From contig CAVWHY010000012.1 of NCBI GenBank assembly GCA_963754955.1, forward strand, positions 558,001-622,000: a stretch of 64,000 bases of DNA, written 5' to 3'. Under the pieces are notes generated by a model. That model had not been told where the DNA came from, ran no database searches, and saw only the letters and a list, made by a program, of their open reading frames with translations. This stretch comes from CAVQJU01 sp963754955 (GTDB lineage: Bacteria > Acidobacteriota > Vicinamibacteria > Vicinamibacterales > CAVVIG01). Positions 33,508 through 42,441 of this stretch are shown piece after piece; the first letter of the stretch is position 1, and each line of letters begins with the position of its first letter. Position numbers and translations under genes: made by a program.

Positions 33508-34358
33508 GCGTGCACAAACTCGTGGCCAACGCGCGCGACCGGCTGCGCACGGCCGGGCTTGCGCCTGCCGAAGCCGATCTCAGCGCGCGACTGCTCGCCG
33601 AGCACGTGCTCGGATGGGACACCGCGCGGCTGCTGACGTCCGGCGGGGACAACGCGCCTCACGGATTCGCCGAGACGTTCGGGGCACTCGTGGCCCGCCG
33701 GGCAGCCCGCGAACCGTTCCACTACATCGTCGGCCACCGCGAGTTCTGGGGACTGAAGCTCGAAGTCTCCCCCGCCGTGCTGATCCCCAGGCCCGAGACT
33801 GAGCTGATCGTCGAGGCGGTGCTTGCGCTCGTCCCGTCATCCCAGCTCTTCACGATGGTCGACGTGTGCACCGGGTGCGGGAACGTGGCTGTCGCCGTCG
33901 CCAAGGAGCGCCGGAACGCGCGCATCGTTGCGACCGACATCTCGGCGGCCGCGATCGAAGTTGCCCAGCGCAACGCGGCGCGTCACGGCGTCGAGGCGCG
34001 CGTGATGTGCGTCCAGGGCGACCTGTTCGGCGATATCGCCGGGCCGGTCGATATCATTACCGCGAACCCGCCGTACGTGCCGGAGCGCAACGCCCCGGGC
34101 CTCCAACCCGAAGTCGGCGGCCACGAGCCGCACGTCGCGCTGTTCGGAGGCGGTGACGACGGGCTGAGGATGTTCGAGCGGGTTGTCCGCGAAGCGCCGT
34201 CGCTGCTTCGCTCGGGTGGACATCTGATCTGCGAGTTCGGGTTCGGCCAGGAAATCGAGGTCGAGGAAATCCTCGAGAGGTCGGACGAACTGACGCTCGT
34301 CGAGCTGAAACGCGATCTGCAGGGTCTCGCCCGAACCGCGGTCGCCGTTCGTACGTAG
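33504..34358 (+). CDS. prmC: Release-factor glutamine N5-methyltransferase
   Basis: 284 residues. N-terminal helical domain (ANARDRLRTAGLAPAEADLSARLLAEHVL), then YIVGHREFWGLKLEVSPAVLIPRPETE, VDVCTGCGNVAVAVAKE (motif I) and the signature NPPY in ITANPPYVPERN. Translationally coupled to prfA. The stop TAG is the foot of the REP cluster that follows. Confidence 0.95.
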   Translation: MSVHKLVANARDRLRTAGLAPAEADLSARLLAEHVLGWDTARLLTSGGDNAPHGFAETFGALVARRAAREPFHYIVGHREFWGLKLEVSPAVLIPRPETELIVEAVLALVPSSQLFTMVDVCTGCGNVAVAVAKERRNARIVATDISAAAIEVAQRNAARHGVEARVMCVQGDLFGDIAGPVDIITANPPYVPERNAPGLQPEVGGHEPHVALFGGGDDGLRMFERVVREAPSLLRSGGHLICEFGFGQEIEVEEILERSDELTLVELKRDLQGLARTAVAVRT

Positions 34359-34428
34359 TGTCCGCCTTCGGCGCGCGTAGCGTCTGCCTTCAGGCGGACG
34401 TGTCCGTCCGGCTAAAGCCGGACGCTAC
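34355..34428. repeat. Cluster of three REP-like hairpins with GTAG/CTAC feet
   Basis: GTAG foot at 34355-34358 with TGTCCGCCTTCGGCGCGC. A second GTAG then carries CGTCTGCCTTCAGGCGGACG. A third, on the other strand with its foot at 34425-34428, carries CGTCCGGCTTTAGCCGGACG. The outermost TAGs are the stop codons of prmC (plus) and the esterase (minus). Stem sequences differ but stay paired, and loops keep TTCA, TTCG or TTTA. Confidence 0.8.
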
Positions 34429-35273
34429 TGATTCTTCCGGACGAAATCCAGCAGGAACTTCAGGCCCGGATCAGACGGCGACATGATGCCGGTGATCATG
34501 TCCATGTGCGCGTGATCGGCGATCTCGTGCACGTCGGCCGAGTTGCCGGCGTCCGCGAGCGCTTTCGCCATCTGCGCGGCGTCCTGGCCCGTCCGAGGCG
34601 CGTCCTTGTCGCCGTACAGAATCAGGAACGGCGGGTGCGGGCCGGCCACGTGATTGATCGACGACGCGTTCCGCAGCACCTCGGGATCCACCGGCACGGC
34701 GCCCTGGAACATGCCCGACCGGGACGACTGCGTGAAGCTGCCGCTGATGGGAATCACGCCGGCGACGTGATCGAGAGATTCGCCGACTTCTTTCAAATAC
34801 GCCGGATCGGCGCCGAGCATCGCCACGAGCGTCGCGCCGGCTGAATGGCCGGAGATGAAGATCTTGTCGGCCTTGCCGCCGTACTCGGCCGCGTGCGCGC
34901 GGACCCATGCGAACGCGCGCGCGACGTCCTGCACGTGGCCGGGATACGAGGCCTTCGGTGACAGGCGATAGCTGATGACGGCTGTCGCGATACCCCTGGA
35001 CGCGAGCACCTCGCCGACGAAGCCGTACTGGTCCTTGATCCCGACCGTGAAGCCGCCGCCGTGCACGAACACCATCACCGGCACGTCGTGCTGTCCCTTC
35101 GGGACATACATGTCGAGCCGGTGGCGATACTTGTCCGCGCCTTCGCCGGAGTAGTACGTGAGGTTCGTCTTCACCTCCACCGCGACCGTTTTCTCCGCGG
35201 CCGGCGCCGGCAGCGCGCGCATCAGGGCGGCAACCGAAAGAAGCGCGACGAGCGTTCGTCGAGTGATGTTCAT
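34425..35273 (-). CDS. Exported alpha/beta hydrolase, carboxylesterase-like
   Basis: 282 residues with a signal peptide (ALLSVAALMRALPAPAA). The oxyanion motif is VMVFVHGGGFTVG, the nucleophile elbow FISGHSAGATLVA, the acid GDKDAP, and the histidine in ADHAHMDMI. This is the hormone-sensitive-lipase/BD-FAE type of esterase, in the periplasm. The ATG is 20 bp from the divergent HIT start, and TATAAT ends 9 nt before it. Its stop is the REP foot. Confidence 0.87.
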   Translation of the reverse strand: MNITRRTLVALLSVAALMRALPAPAAEKTVAVEVKTNLTYYSGEGADKYRHRLDMYVPKGQHDVPVMVFVHGGGFTVGIKDQYGFVGEVLASRGIATAVISYRLSPKASYPGHVQDVARAFAWVRAHAAEYGGKADKIFISGHSAGATLVAMLGADPAYLKEVGESLDHVAGVIPISGSFTQSSRSGMFQGAVPVDPEVLRNASSINHVAGPHPPFLILYGDKDAPRTGQDAAQMAKALADAGNSADVHEIADHAHMDMITGIMSPSDPGLKFLLDFVRKNQ

Positions 35274-35278
35274 GACGC

Positions 35279-35288
35279 TAGAATTATA
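35279..35288. promoter_or_regulatory. Overlapping divergent -10 boxes in a 20-bp intergenic gap
   Basis: On the plus strand TAGAAT (35279-35284) lies 9 nt before the HIT ATG. On the minus strand TATAAT (35288 to 35283) lies 9 nt before the esterase ATG. With only 20 bp between the two start codons neither mRNA can carry a normal leader and ribosome site, so leaderless or near-leaderless transcription is expected. Confidence 0.5.
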
Positions 35289-35293
35289 GGCGT

Positions 35294-35638
35294 ATGGCCG
35301 ACTGCCTGTTCTGCAAAATCGCCCGCCGCGAGATTCCTGCCGCGCTCGTTTACGAGGACGAACGCGTCATCGCGTTCAACGACATCAACCCGCAGGCGCC
35401 GACGCACGTGCTCGTGGTGCCCAAACGGCACATCGCGACGCTCAACGACCTTGGCACCGAGGACGATCGGCTCGTCGGCGAGCTGGTCCGTCGTGCGACG
35501 GCTATCGCGGCTGAACGCGGCCTGGCGCGCGGCGGCTATCGAACGGTGTTCAACACGAATCGCGACGCGGGCCAGACCGTGTTTCACATCCATCTGCATC
35601 TGCTCGGCGGGCGCGGGATGAGTTGGCCGCCCGGGTAG
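35294..35638 (+). CDS. HIT-family nucleotide hydrolase (HinT-like)
   Basis: 114 residues: CLFCKIARREIPA, VIAFNDINPQAPTHVLVVPKRHI and the histidine triad HIHLHLLGGRGMSWPPG. HinT-type enzymes cleave adenosine phosphoramidates. Complete for the family. Its TAG stop lies in a GTAG tetranucleotide that starts a partial REP unit. Confidence 0.93.
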   Translation: MADCLFCKIARREIPAALVYEDERVIAFNDINPQAPTHVLVVPKRHIATLNDLGTEDDRLVGELVRRATAIAAERGLARGGYRTVFNTNRDAGQTVFHIHLHLLGGRGMSWPPG

Positions 35639-35700
35639 TCTGGCTTCAGTAGCGCGGGGCTTTCAGCCCCGCGCACGCGGCCCTGAAAGGGCCGCGCTAC
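35635..35700. repeat. REP-like inverted hairpin pair plus a partial unit
   Basis: After a partial unit (GTAGTCTGGCTTCA, whose TAG ends the HIT gene) comes a complete pair. The plus-strand hairpin is GCGGGGCTTTCAGCCCCGC behind GTAG 35649-35652. The minus-strand hairpin is CGGCCCTTTCAGGGCCG behind its foot at 35697-35700. The HAD gene stop TGA abuts the right foot. Perfect stems, different sequences, same TTTCA loop. Confidence 0.85.
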
Positions 35701-36450
35701 TCACCCGACCACGAGACTCACGAGCTCCGTCAGGCTCCTGATGATCGGGACTCCCCTCTTCCGGAGCTCATCGGCTCGCGGCGTCGGCTGCTCGCTCCGG
35801 TGCAGCAGAACGGCGCGCATTCCGGCCCGCAGCGCGCCTTCGATATCCTGGCTGACACTGTCCCCAACCATCACCGCATCAGCCGGCGACACCCGCAGGT
35901 CTTCGAGAACCGCTCGAAAGATGCTCGGGTTCGGTTTCATGTACCCATGATCTGCCGACGACACCGACGCGGCGATGAAATCGCGCAGCTCGAAATGCGA
36001 CTGAAACGAATCGAGGCACCGGTGCGAGTTCGAGATCAATCCGACCCTGATGCCCGCCGTGCTGAGGCACCGCAGAACGGCCGGCACATCGTCGTAGAGC
36101 TCGAAGTGGTGGTTCGCCGCCCACTCCGTGTAGATCTCGCGCGCGCAGGCATCAACGGCCTGGGGGGTGCCTCCAGCCGTGCCGCCCATCTGCTCGATGA
36201 TGTGCCGCGTGTACGCGATGAAGATTTCCGCGTCGTACGGCGAGCCGTCGGGATCGTCGAGAATGGACGACGCGCTGGCCACTGCGGCGTCGAACGCGGC
36301 CGGATCGACATCGATGAGGTGCCGCGCGCAAAACGCGTGGTATCCCACACCCTGAAACGTCGGGCCGGGATGGATCAGCGTGAAATCGACGTCGAACAGG
36401 ACAGCGCCGACACGAGCAGGCAGGCCGGGCGAAGCGGGCGGGTCTGGCAC
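35701..36450 (-). CDS. HAD-family hydrolase
   Basis: 249 residues with a GTG start at 36450. Motif I is AVLFDVDFTLIHPG, motif II is GLISNSHR, motif III lysine GYMKPNPSIFRAVL, motif IV VMVGDSVSQDIEGALRAGM. A C1-type helical cap occupies residues 30-100. It resembles YjjG/REG-2-type nucleotidases or haloacid dehalogenase-like phosphatases; the substrate is unknown. Confidence 0.87.
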   Translation of the reverse strand: MPDPPASPGLPARVGAVLFDVDFTLIHPGPTFQGVGYHAFCARHLIDVDPAAFDAAVASASSILDDPDGSPYDAEIFIAYTRHIIEQMGGTAGGTPQAVDACAREIYTEWAANHHFELYDDVPAVLRCLSTAGIRVGLISNSHRCLDSFQSHFELRDFIAASVSSADHGYMKPNPSIFRAVLEDLRVSPADAVMVGDSVSQDIEGALRAGMRAVLLHRSEQPTPRADELRKRGVPIIRSLTELVSLVVG

Positions 36451-36470
36451 AAATCAGTATCGCACTGGTC

Positions 36471-36493
36471 GCAGGCCTGAAGGCCTGCACTAC
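36471..36493. repeat. Single REP-like hairpin, foot on the minus strand
   Basis: GCAGGCCTGAAGGCCTGC with the CTAC foot at 36490-36493 (GTAG on the minus strand). The TAG is the stop codon of the M16 subunit. The stem word is the same as at 23651 and nearly the same as the left unit at 17110, so these three form a subfamily. Confidence 0.8.
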
Positions 36494-37782
36494 TTCTGAT
36501 CGTATGGTCCCGCGATGACGACGGTCGCTTTTTCCGGATCCAGGAATCGCCGCGCAACCGAGTTCGCCTGATCGAGGGTGACGCCGCGCAACAGATCGGG
36601 CAGACGCAGGTCGTAGTCGAGCCCGAGGCCGTACAGCTCGGCGTTCTGCAGGAAGTTGGCGATGCTCGAGTTCGTCTCGAGCGACCGAGGCATCGCGTGG
36701 ATGAGAAACCGGCGCGAATCGTCCAGCTCGGCCTGCGTCAGACCATCGCGAACGAGCCGGCCGACCTCTTCGTCGATCGACGCGATCGCCCGATCGACAT
36801 TCTCCGGGCTGACCCCGGCGCGCACGAGCAACGGTCCTTCCATGATGTTCGCGTCGAGCGAGCTGTACACGTAGTACGCCATCCCCTGTTTTTCGCGGAT
36901 CGAATCTCCGAGGCGTCCGCTCATGGAGTACTGGCCGAAGGCGTGGTTCATCAGCCACGCGCTGTAATACGACGGATCCGCACGCGTGAGCGTCGTGAAG
37001 CCGTACGCCACGTCGGCCTGCGCCTTGTTCATCATGGGGATGACGAGACGCCGCCTCGCCGCAGCCGGCACCACCGCATGCACCGCACCACGAACCGGCG
37101 CCTCCACTCGCCAGCCGCTGAACACGCTGTCGACGACGCTCGCGGCGCGGGCCGTCTCGACGTCGCCGACCACGACGACCGACAGATCGGACGGCGCGAA
37201 TCTCGCGGCATGAAGTGCCAGCAGCCGGTCACGCGTCAGTCGTTCGATGACGTCCGGGCTTCCCTTGGCGGGTATCCCGTACGGGTGGGGCGGCGGGTAC
37301 AACAGCGCCATCAGCGCCTCGACCGCCCTCACCGCAGGATTGTCCTGGTCCTGGCGAATCGACGTCAGGACCTCGCCCTTCCGCGTGGCCAGCTCGTCGT
37401 CGGGCACGGACGGCGCTTTGACGATATCGCCGACGAGCGCCATGACGGCCTCGAAATCCTCGGCCAGGCAGGTGCACACCAGCGAGAACAGATGCCGGGT
37501 GACAGTGAGCGCCATCGCGATGCCCCGGCTGTCGAGCGCTTCGGCGATGTCTTCCGCCGAACGCCCGGCGCTCGACGCCGTTGCCAGCGTGCCGCGATCA
37601 ATCACCCGCGACAGGAGATTCATGGCGCCAGGCGCGTCCGGCGGATCGCACACCGACCCGCCGCGGACAGCGAGGTTGATCGTGACAGCCGGCATCGTCC
37701 GCGTGTGCTTAGCCAGCACGACGGCCCCGCTCGGAAGAACGGTGCGGGCCGGCGAAAGGCCTGAGAAGGTTCCGGAGGCCAT
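36490..37782 (-). CDS. M16-family protein, non-catalytic partner
   Basis: 430 residues with the M16 fold (VLPSGAVVLAKHTRTMPAVTINLAVRGGSVCDP) but no HxxEH at the expected position (MNLLSRVIDRGT). The C-terminal half keeps the R/Y substrate-binding pair region (GRLGDSIREKQGMAYYVYSSL). It starts 4 bp after the catalytic subunit's stop. Two-gene M16 pairs form heterodimers in which one chain holds zinc and the other the R/Y motif; this fits exactly. Confidence 0.88.
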   Translation of the reverse strand: MASGTFSGLSPARTVLPSGAVVLAKHTRTMPAVTINLAVRGGSVCDPPDAPGAMNLLSRVIDRGTLATASSAGRSAEDIAEALDSRGIAMALTVTRHLFSLVCTCLAEDFEAVMALVGDIVKAPSVPDDELATRKGEVLTSIRQDQDNPAVRAVEALMALLYPPPHPYGIPAKGSPDVIERLTRDRLLALHAARFAPSDLSVVVVGDVETARAASVVDSVFSGWRVEAPVRGAVHAVVPAAARRRLVIPMMNKAQADVAYGFTTLTRADPSYYSAWLMNHAFGQYSMSGRLGDSIREKQGMAYYVYSSLDANIMEGPLLVRAGVSPENVDRAIASIDEEVGRLVRDGLTQAELDDSRRFLIHAMPRSLETNSSIANFLQNAELYGLGLDYDLRLPDLLRGVTLDQANSVARRFLDPEKATVVIAGPYDQK

Positions 37783-37786
37783 GGCG

Positions 37787-39074
37787 TTAACGCGAGCCCA
37801 CCGGCTCCGGATCGAACCAGCCGATGGTTCGATTGGAGGGCGCGAGAACGGCGCGCGCCGATGCGGCCACCGCGTCGCTCGTGACGGCAGCGATCCGCGA
37901 GCCGAGACCGCTGAACACGTCCACGCCGGCTATCGTCTCGAAGTACCCGAGCTGGTGAGCGATGTTGGTCACGCTGTCGTTGTCGAAGACGAGCCGGGCC
38001 TTGAGCTGCGCCTTGGCCTTGGCGAGCTCGGCCTCGGTAATCCCGTCGCGCGCCGCCAGGTCCAGCTCGCGCACGAGCGCCGCCTCGACATCCGCGAGCG
38101 GCGTCCCGTCGGTGGCCGTCACCGACACGATATAGACGAACGGCTGTTCGGTCGGCAGCAGCGAACCGGCCACCGACGACGCGATTCGCTTTTCGACGAG
38201 CGATCGATACAGGCGCGCACTCCGCTGCGGCGGCGGCAGCCTGAAGCTTGACCACAGGTTCAGGCCGTACGCGCCGGTCAGGACGGCATCGAGCACGAGC
38301 AGCGCATAGAACCGGTCGTCAGTGACGGCCGGCGCGTGAAACGCGGCCTTCAGGTACGCCGTCGTGCCCGGTCTGCGAATGGTCACGCGGCGCTCGCCGG
38401 TCTGCTCCGGCTCGATGGTCCGCTGCCGCGCGGGGATGTCGCCGGCGGGGATGCCTCCGAAATGCCGCTCGACGCCGCGCAGCGCCTCGTCGGTGTCCAC
38501 GTCGCCGACGATCACGAGCGTCGCGTTGTTGGGCACGTAGTAGCGCCGGTAGTAGCCGTACAGATCGTCGCGGGTCATCGTCTCCAGATCGGAGAGCCAG
38601 CCGATTGTGGGATGGCGGTACGGGTGCGCCTTGAACGCCGTGGCGACCACCTCCTGGTCGAGAAACTGATCCGGATCGTTCTCGCCGCCGTGGAGCTCGG
38701 AAATGATAACGGTCCGCTCGGATTCGCAATCGTCCGGGTGATACAGGCAGTTTGCCATGCGCTCAGACTCGATGAACAGCATCCGGTCGAGCGCGTCCTT
38801 CGTCGCGGTTTCGAGATATGTCGTCTGATCGATCCAGGTGTAGCCGTTCCAGCCTGCCGCCGAACTGCTCGATGATGCCCTTGACCTGATCGCGGGGGAT
38901 GTTGGTCGTGCCCTTGAAGTTCATGTGCTCGACCCAGTGCGACACCCCGGTCAGACCGGGGCGTTCGTCCTTGGAACCGACCTTGTACCAGCACCACACC
39001 GACGCCAGCGGCGCGGCGTGCTCTTCCTGAACGAGCACCTTCAGACCATTGTCGAGAGTCGCGCGGCGCAGCAT
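37787..39074 (-). CDS. M16-family zinc protease, catalytic subunit (one frameshift)
   Basis: Start ATG 39074 (MLRRATLDNGLKVLVQEEH). The inverted zinc motif is HWVEHMNFKG, with the distal glutamate in ISELHGGENDPDQFL. One extra base near 38855 breaks the frame between FGGR and WNGYTWIDQTTY; otherwise it is full length at about 430 residues. It acts with the downstream non-catalytic subunit, probably degrading peptides. A TATAAT at 39081-39086 ends 6 nt before the ATG, suggesting a leaderless mRNA. Confidence 0.88.
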
Positions 39075-39102
39075 CGGATCATTATAAAATCGAGGGATAC
39101 CC

Positions 39103-41926
39103 ATGCCCGAGTGGAAAAACACGGTCAACCTGCCGCGCACCGAGTTCCCGATGAAGGCCGGCCTGCAGACGAGCGAGCCCGAGACGCTCGCCCGCTGGGC
39201 CTCCCAGGACCTGTACGGGCAGATTCGCGCGCGCCGCCGGGGCGCGCCGAAGTTCGTGCTGCACGACGGTCCGCCGTACGCCAACGGGAACATCCACATG
39301 GGCACGGCGATGAACAAGATCCTCAAGGACATCGTCGTCAAGTCGCGGTCGATGGCCGGGTTCGACGCGCCGTACGTCGTCGGCTACGACTGCCATGGCC
39401 TGCCGATCGAGCTGAAGGTCGACAGGGAGCTCGGCCCGAAGAAGCGCGACATGTCGGTCGCCGACTTCTGCCGCGCGTGCCGCGCCTACGCGGAGCGGTT
39501 TGTCGGCACCATGTCGCAGCAGTTTCAGCGGCTGGGCATCCTCGGCACGTGGGACGAGCCGTATCTCACGATGAACTTCCGATACCAGGCCGCGATCGCG
39601 CGCGCCTTCGGACGGTTCGTCGAGCAGGGGCTCGTCACCAAGCGGAAGAAACCCGTGCACTGGTGCATCCACTGCCGCACGGCGCTCGCCGAGGCGGAAA
39701 TCGAGTACGAGGATCACTCGTCGCCGTCGATCTACGTCGAGTTCCCGCTTGCGCCGGCGAGCGCGGGAGACCTCGGCGCGCGTGTGCCGGCTCTTGCCGG
39801 TCGTGATGTGTCCGTCCTCATCTGGACGACGACGCCGTGGACCATCCCGTCGAACCTGGCCGTCGCGTTTCATCCGGACTTCGACTACGCGGCCTACGAG
39901 GTGGACGGCCGCGCCGTGCTGCTCGCGGAACAGCTCGCACCCGCGGTGGCGCAGACCGTCGGCCGCGCGCTCGACGCGCCGATCGCGCGCATGAAGGGCG
40001 CGCAGCTCGAAGGCATCAGGTTCCGCCACCCGCTGTACGACCGCGATTCGGTTGGCGTGCTCGCCGGCTACGTGACGCTCGACGCGGGCACCGGCGCGGT
40101 GCACACCGCTCCCGGCCACGGCGCCGACGACTTCAACACGGGACTCAAGTACGGCCTCGACATCTACGCACCGGTCGGGCCGGGCGGGCACTTCGACGAT
40201 ACGGTCGGCCTGTTTGCCGGCCAGCGCGTGTTCGACGCGAATCCCAACGTGGAGGAAGCCCTCAAGCAGCGCAGCCGCCTGTGGCATCGCGCGGCGTTCG
40301 CGCACCAGTACCCGCACTGCTGGCGCTGCCACAATCCGGTCATCTTCCTGGCAACCGCCCAGTGGTTCATCAGCCTCGACACAACAAAGGGCAAAGGGCA
40401 GAGGGCAGAGGGCAAACGAGGCAGACCCTGCGTGAGGCGGCGTTGTCGGCCATCGACCGCGACGTGAAGTGGGTCCCGTCGTGGGGGCACGACCGCATCT
40501 ACAACATGGTTGCCAACCGGCCGGACTGGTGCGTGTCGCGCCAGCGGGCCTGGGGCGTGCCCATCCCCGCCGTCGACTGCGTCAAGTGCCGCGAGCCGCA
40601 CATCACCGCCGAACTCGTGGAACGCGCCGCGTCCGTCTTCGACACGTACGGCGCGGATGCCTGGTACGAACGCCCGATCGAGGAGTTCATCCCGCCCGGC
40701 TTCGCGTGCGTCAAATGCGGGGGCACCGCGTTCGAGCGCGAGATGAACATTCTCGACGTGTGGTTCGACTCCGGATCGAGCCACGAGGCGGTCCTCTCCG
40801 TCAGGCCTGAGCTGACGTGGCCGGCCGACACGTATCTCGAGGGCAACGACCAGCATCGCGGCTGGTTCCAGAGCTCGCTGCTCGTCGGCCTCGGCACGCG
40901 CGGACGGCCGCCCTTCAAGGACGTCGTCACGCACGGCTTCATCGTGGCCGAGGACGGCAAGAAGATGTCGAAGTCGCTCGGCAACTCGATCGAGCCCGAG
41001 GACGTCATCAAACAGAGCGGCGCCGACATCATCCGCCTGTGGGTGTCGATGAGCGACTACACGCAGGAAGTGCGCCTCAGCAAGGAAATCCTCGCGCGCG
41101 TCGTCGAAGCCTACCGGAAGGTACGCAACACGCTGCGCATCCTGTCGGCGAACCTGTACGACTTCGACCCCGCGGCCGATCGCGTCGCGCCGGAGCGCAT
41201 GCTCGAGATCGATCGCTACATCCTGGCCCGGTACGCGGATGTCGCGCGGAAGGTCCTGCGGGCGTACGAAGAATACGACTACCAGACGATCTCGCAGGCG
41301 CTGAACACCTTCACGACGATGGACCTGAGCGCGTTTTACGTGGACGTGACCAAGGACCGGATGTACACGTTCGCCGCCGGGTCGGTCGAGCGCCGCGCGG
41401 GACAGACGGCGATGTACCTGATGGCCGACGGCCTGACGCGGCTGCTGGCGCCCATCCTGTCGTTCACCGCCGACGAGCTGTGGCAGTACCTGCCCGGGCG
41501 CACGTGAGGAATCGGTGCACACGGCCGTGTTTCCATCCGCCGCAGAGCTCGACGCGCTGGCCGACCGCGATCGGCTCGACCGCTGGACGCGTCTGATCGC
41601 GCTGCGCGAGCAGGTGCTGGCCGAAATCGAACCGCTACGGAAGGACAAGCGGATCGGCAGCTCGCTGCAGGCGAAGGTCATTCTGTCGGTTCCGGCCCCC
41701 GAGATGGCGTTCCTGCAGGCGCAGGCGCGCGAGCTGCCGACGCTGTTCATCGTGTCGGACGTCGAGCTGCGGGCGTCGGGATCAGAGCGAGCGCAGCGTC
41801 GTCATCGAGCGTGCCGGCGGCATCAAGTGTGAGCGGTGCTGGCGCTACGTGCCGCGCGTGTCCACCGACCCGGAATGGGCGGGGCTCTGCGAGCGCTGCC
41901 AGGACGCGTTGGCGGCTCATGTCTGA
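39103..41926 (+). CDS. ileS: Isoleucyl-tRNA synthetase interrupted by a heptad array and two other frameshifts
   Basis: HIGH motif GNIHMGTAMNKILKD near residue 65, the editing-domain GYDCHGLPIE and AGTGAVHTAPGHGADDF, catalytic WFDSGSSHEAVL, KMSKS motif DGKKMSKSLGNSIEP, and C-terminal zinc knuckles IKCERCWRYV and GLCERCQ. The reading frame is lost at three places: within an array of AGGGCAN units at 40388-40415 (between WFISLDT and LREAALSAIDRDVKW), near 41502 and near 41780 (one extra base each). The encoded enzyme is essential, so at least the last two are probably sequence errors. Its stop overlaps lspA by 8 bp. Confidence 0.92.
40388..40415. repeat. AGGGCAN heptad array inside ileS
   Basis: Four perfect heptads: AGGGCAA, AGGGCAG, AGGGCAG, AGGGCAA, flanked by AA and A. 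It uses the word of the intergenic arrays at 26867 and 56165. It lies where bacterial IleRS has a short loop between WFIS(L/M)D and the next helix, and encodes Lys/Gly/Gln/Arg/Ala/Glu residues. The reading frame differs by two bases (mod 3) on the two sides, so one more 7-bp unit would restore it. Confidence 0.85.
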
Positions 41927-42441
41927 GGACACGGCCGGCCAGATCCCGGTCTCGCCCCGCCGCCTGGAGATCGGGCTGCCGATCGCGATCGTGGCGCTCG
42001 ACCAGCTCACGAAGGCGATTGTTCGATCGACGGTGCCGCTCAGCGCCAGCGTGGAGGTGGTGTCCGGGTTCATGAACATCACGCACGTCCGGAACAGCGG
42101 GGCCGCGTTCGGATTGTTCAACGCCGCCGATTTCCCGTTCAAGACGGTCACCATCGCGGTCATCGCGCTGGCGGCCATCGTCTGGGTGGGCGCTGTACGC
42201 AGCCGGACTGCCGCGGCATCACTGGCTGGCGCGGCTCGGCCTGTCTCTCATCATGGGCGGCGCCGCCGGCAACCTGCTCGACCGCGTGATCATCGGTTCG
42301 GTCGTCGACTTCGTGGACGTGTACTGGGGCGCCTATCACTTCTGGGCGTTCAACGTCGCCGACTCCGCCATCAGCGTCGGTGTGGCCATCATGATTCTCG
42401 ACATGCTCGGAGTGCGCGCGCATGCATCCAATACTGTTTAG
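41919..42441 (+). CDS. lspA: Lipoprotein signal peptidase (signal peptidase II), one frameshift
   Basis: Starts at ATG 41919 within the ileS end. ALDQLTKAIVRS contains one catalytic Asp region, NITHVRNSGAAFGLF and GGAAGNLLDRVIIGSVVDFVDVY provide the conserved Asn and second Asp, and FNVADSAISVGVAIMIL is the last helix. One extra base near 42196 separates the halves. It cleaves the signal peptide of prolipoproteins after Lgt has added diacylglyceryl. It overlaps lgt by 20 bp. Confidence 0.92.
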
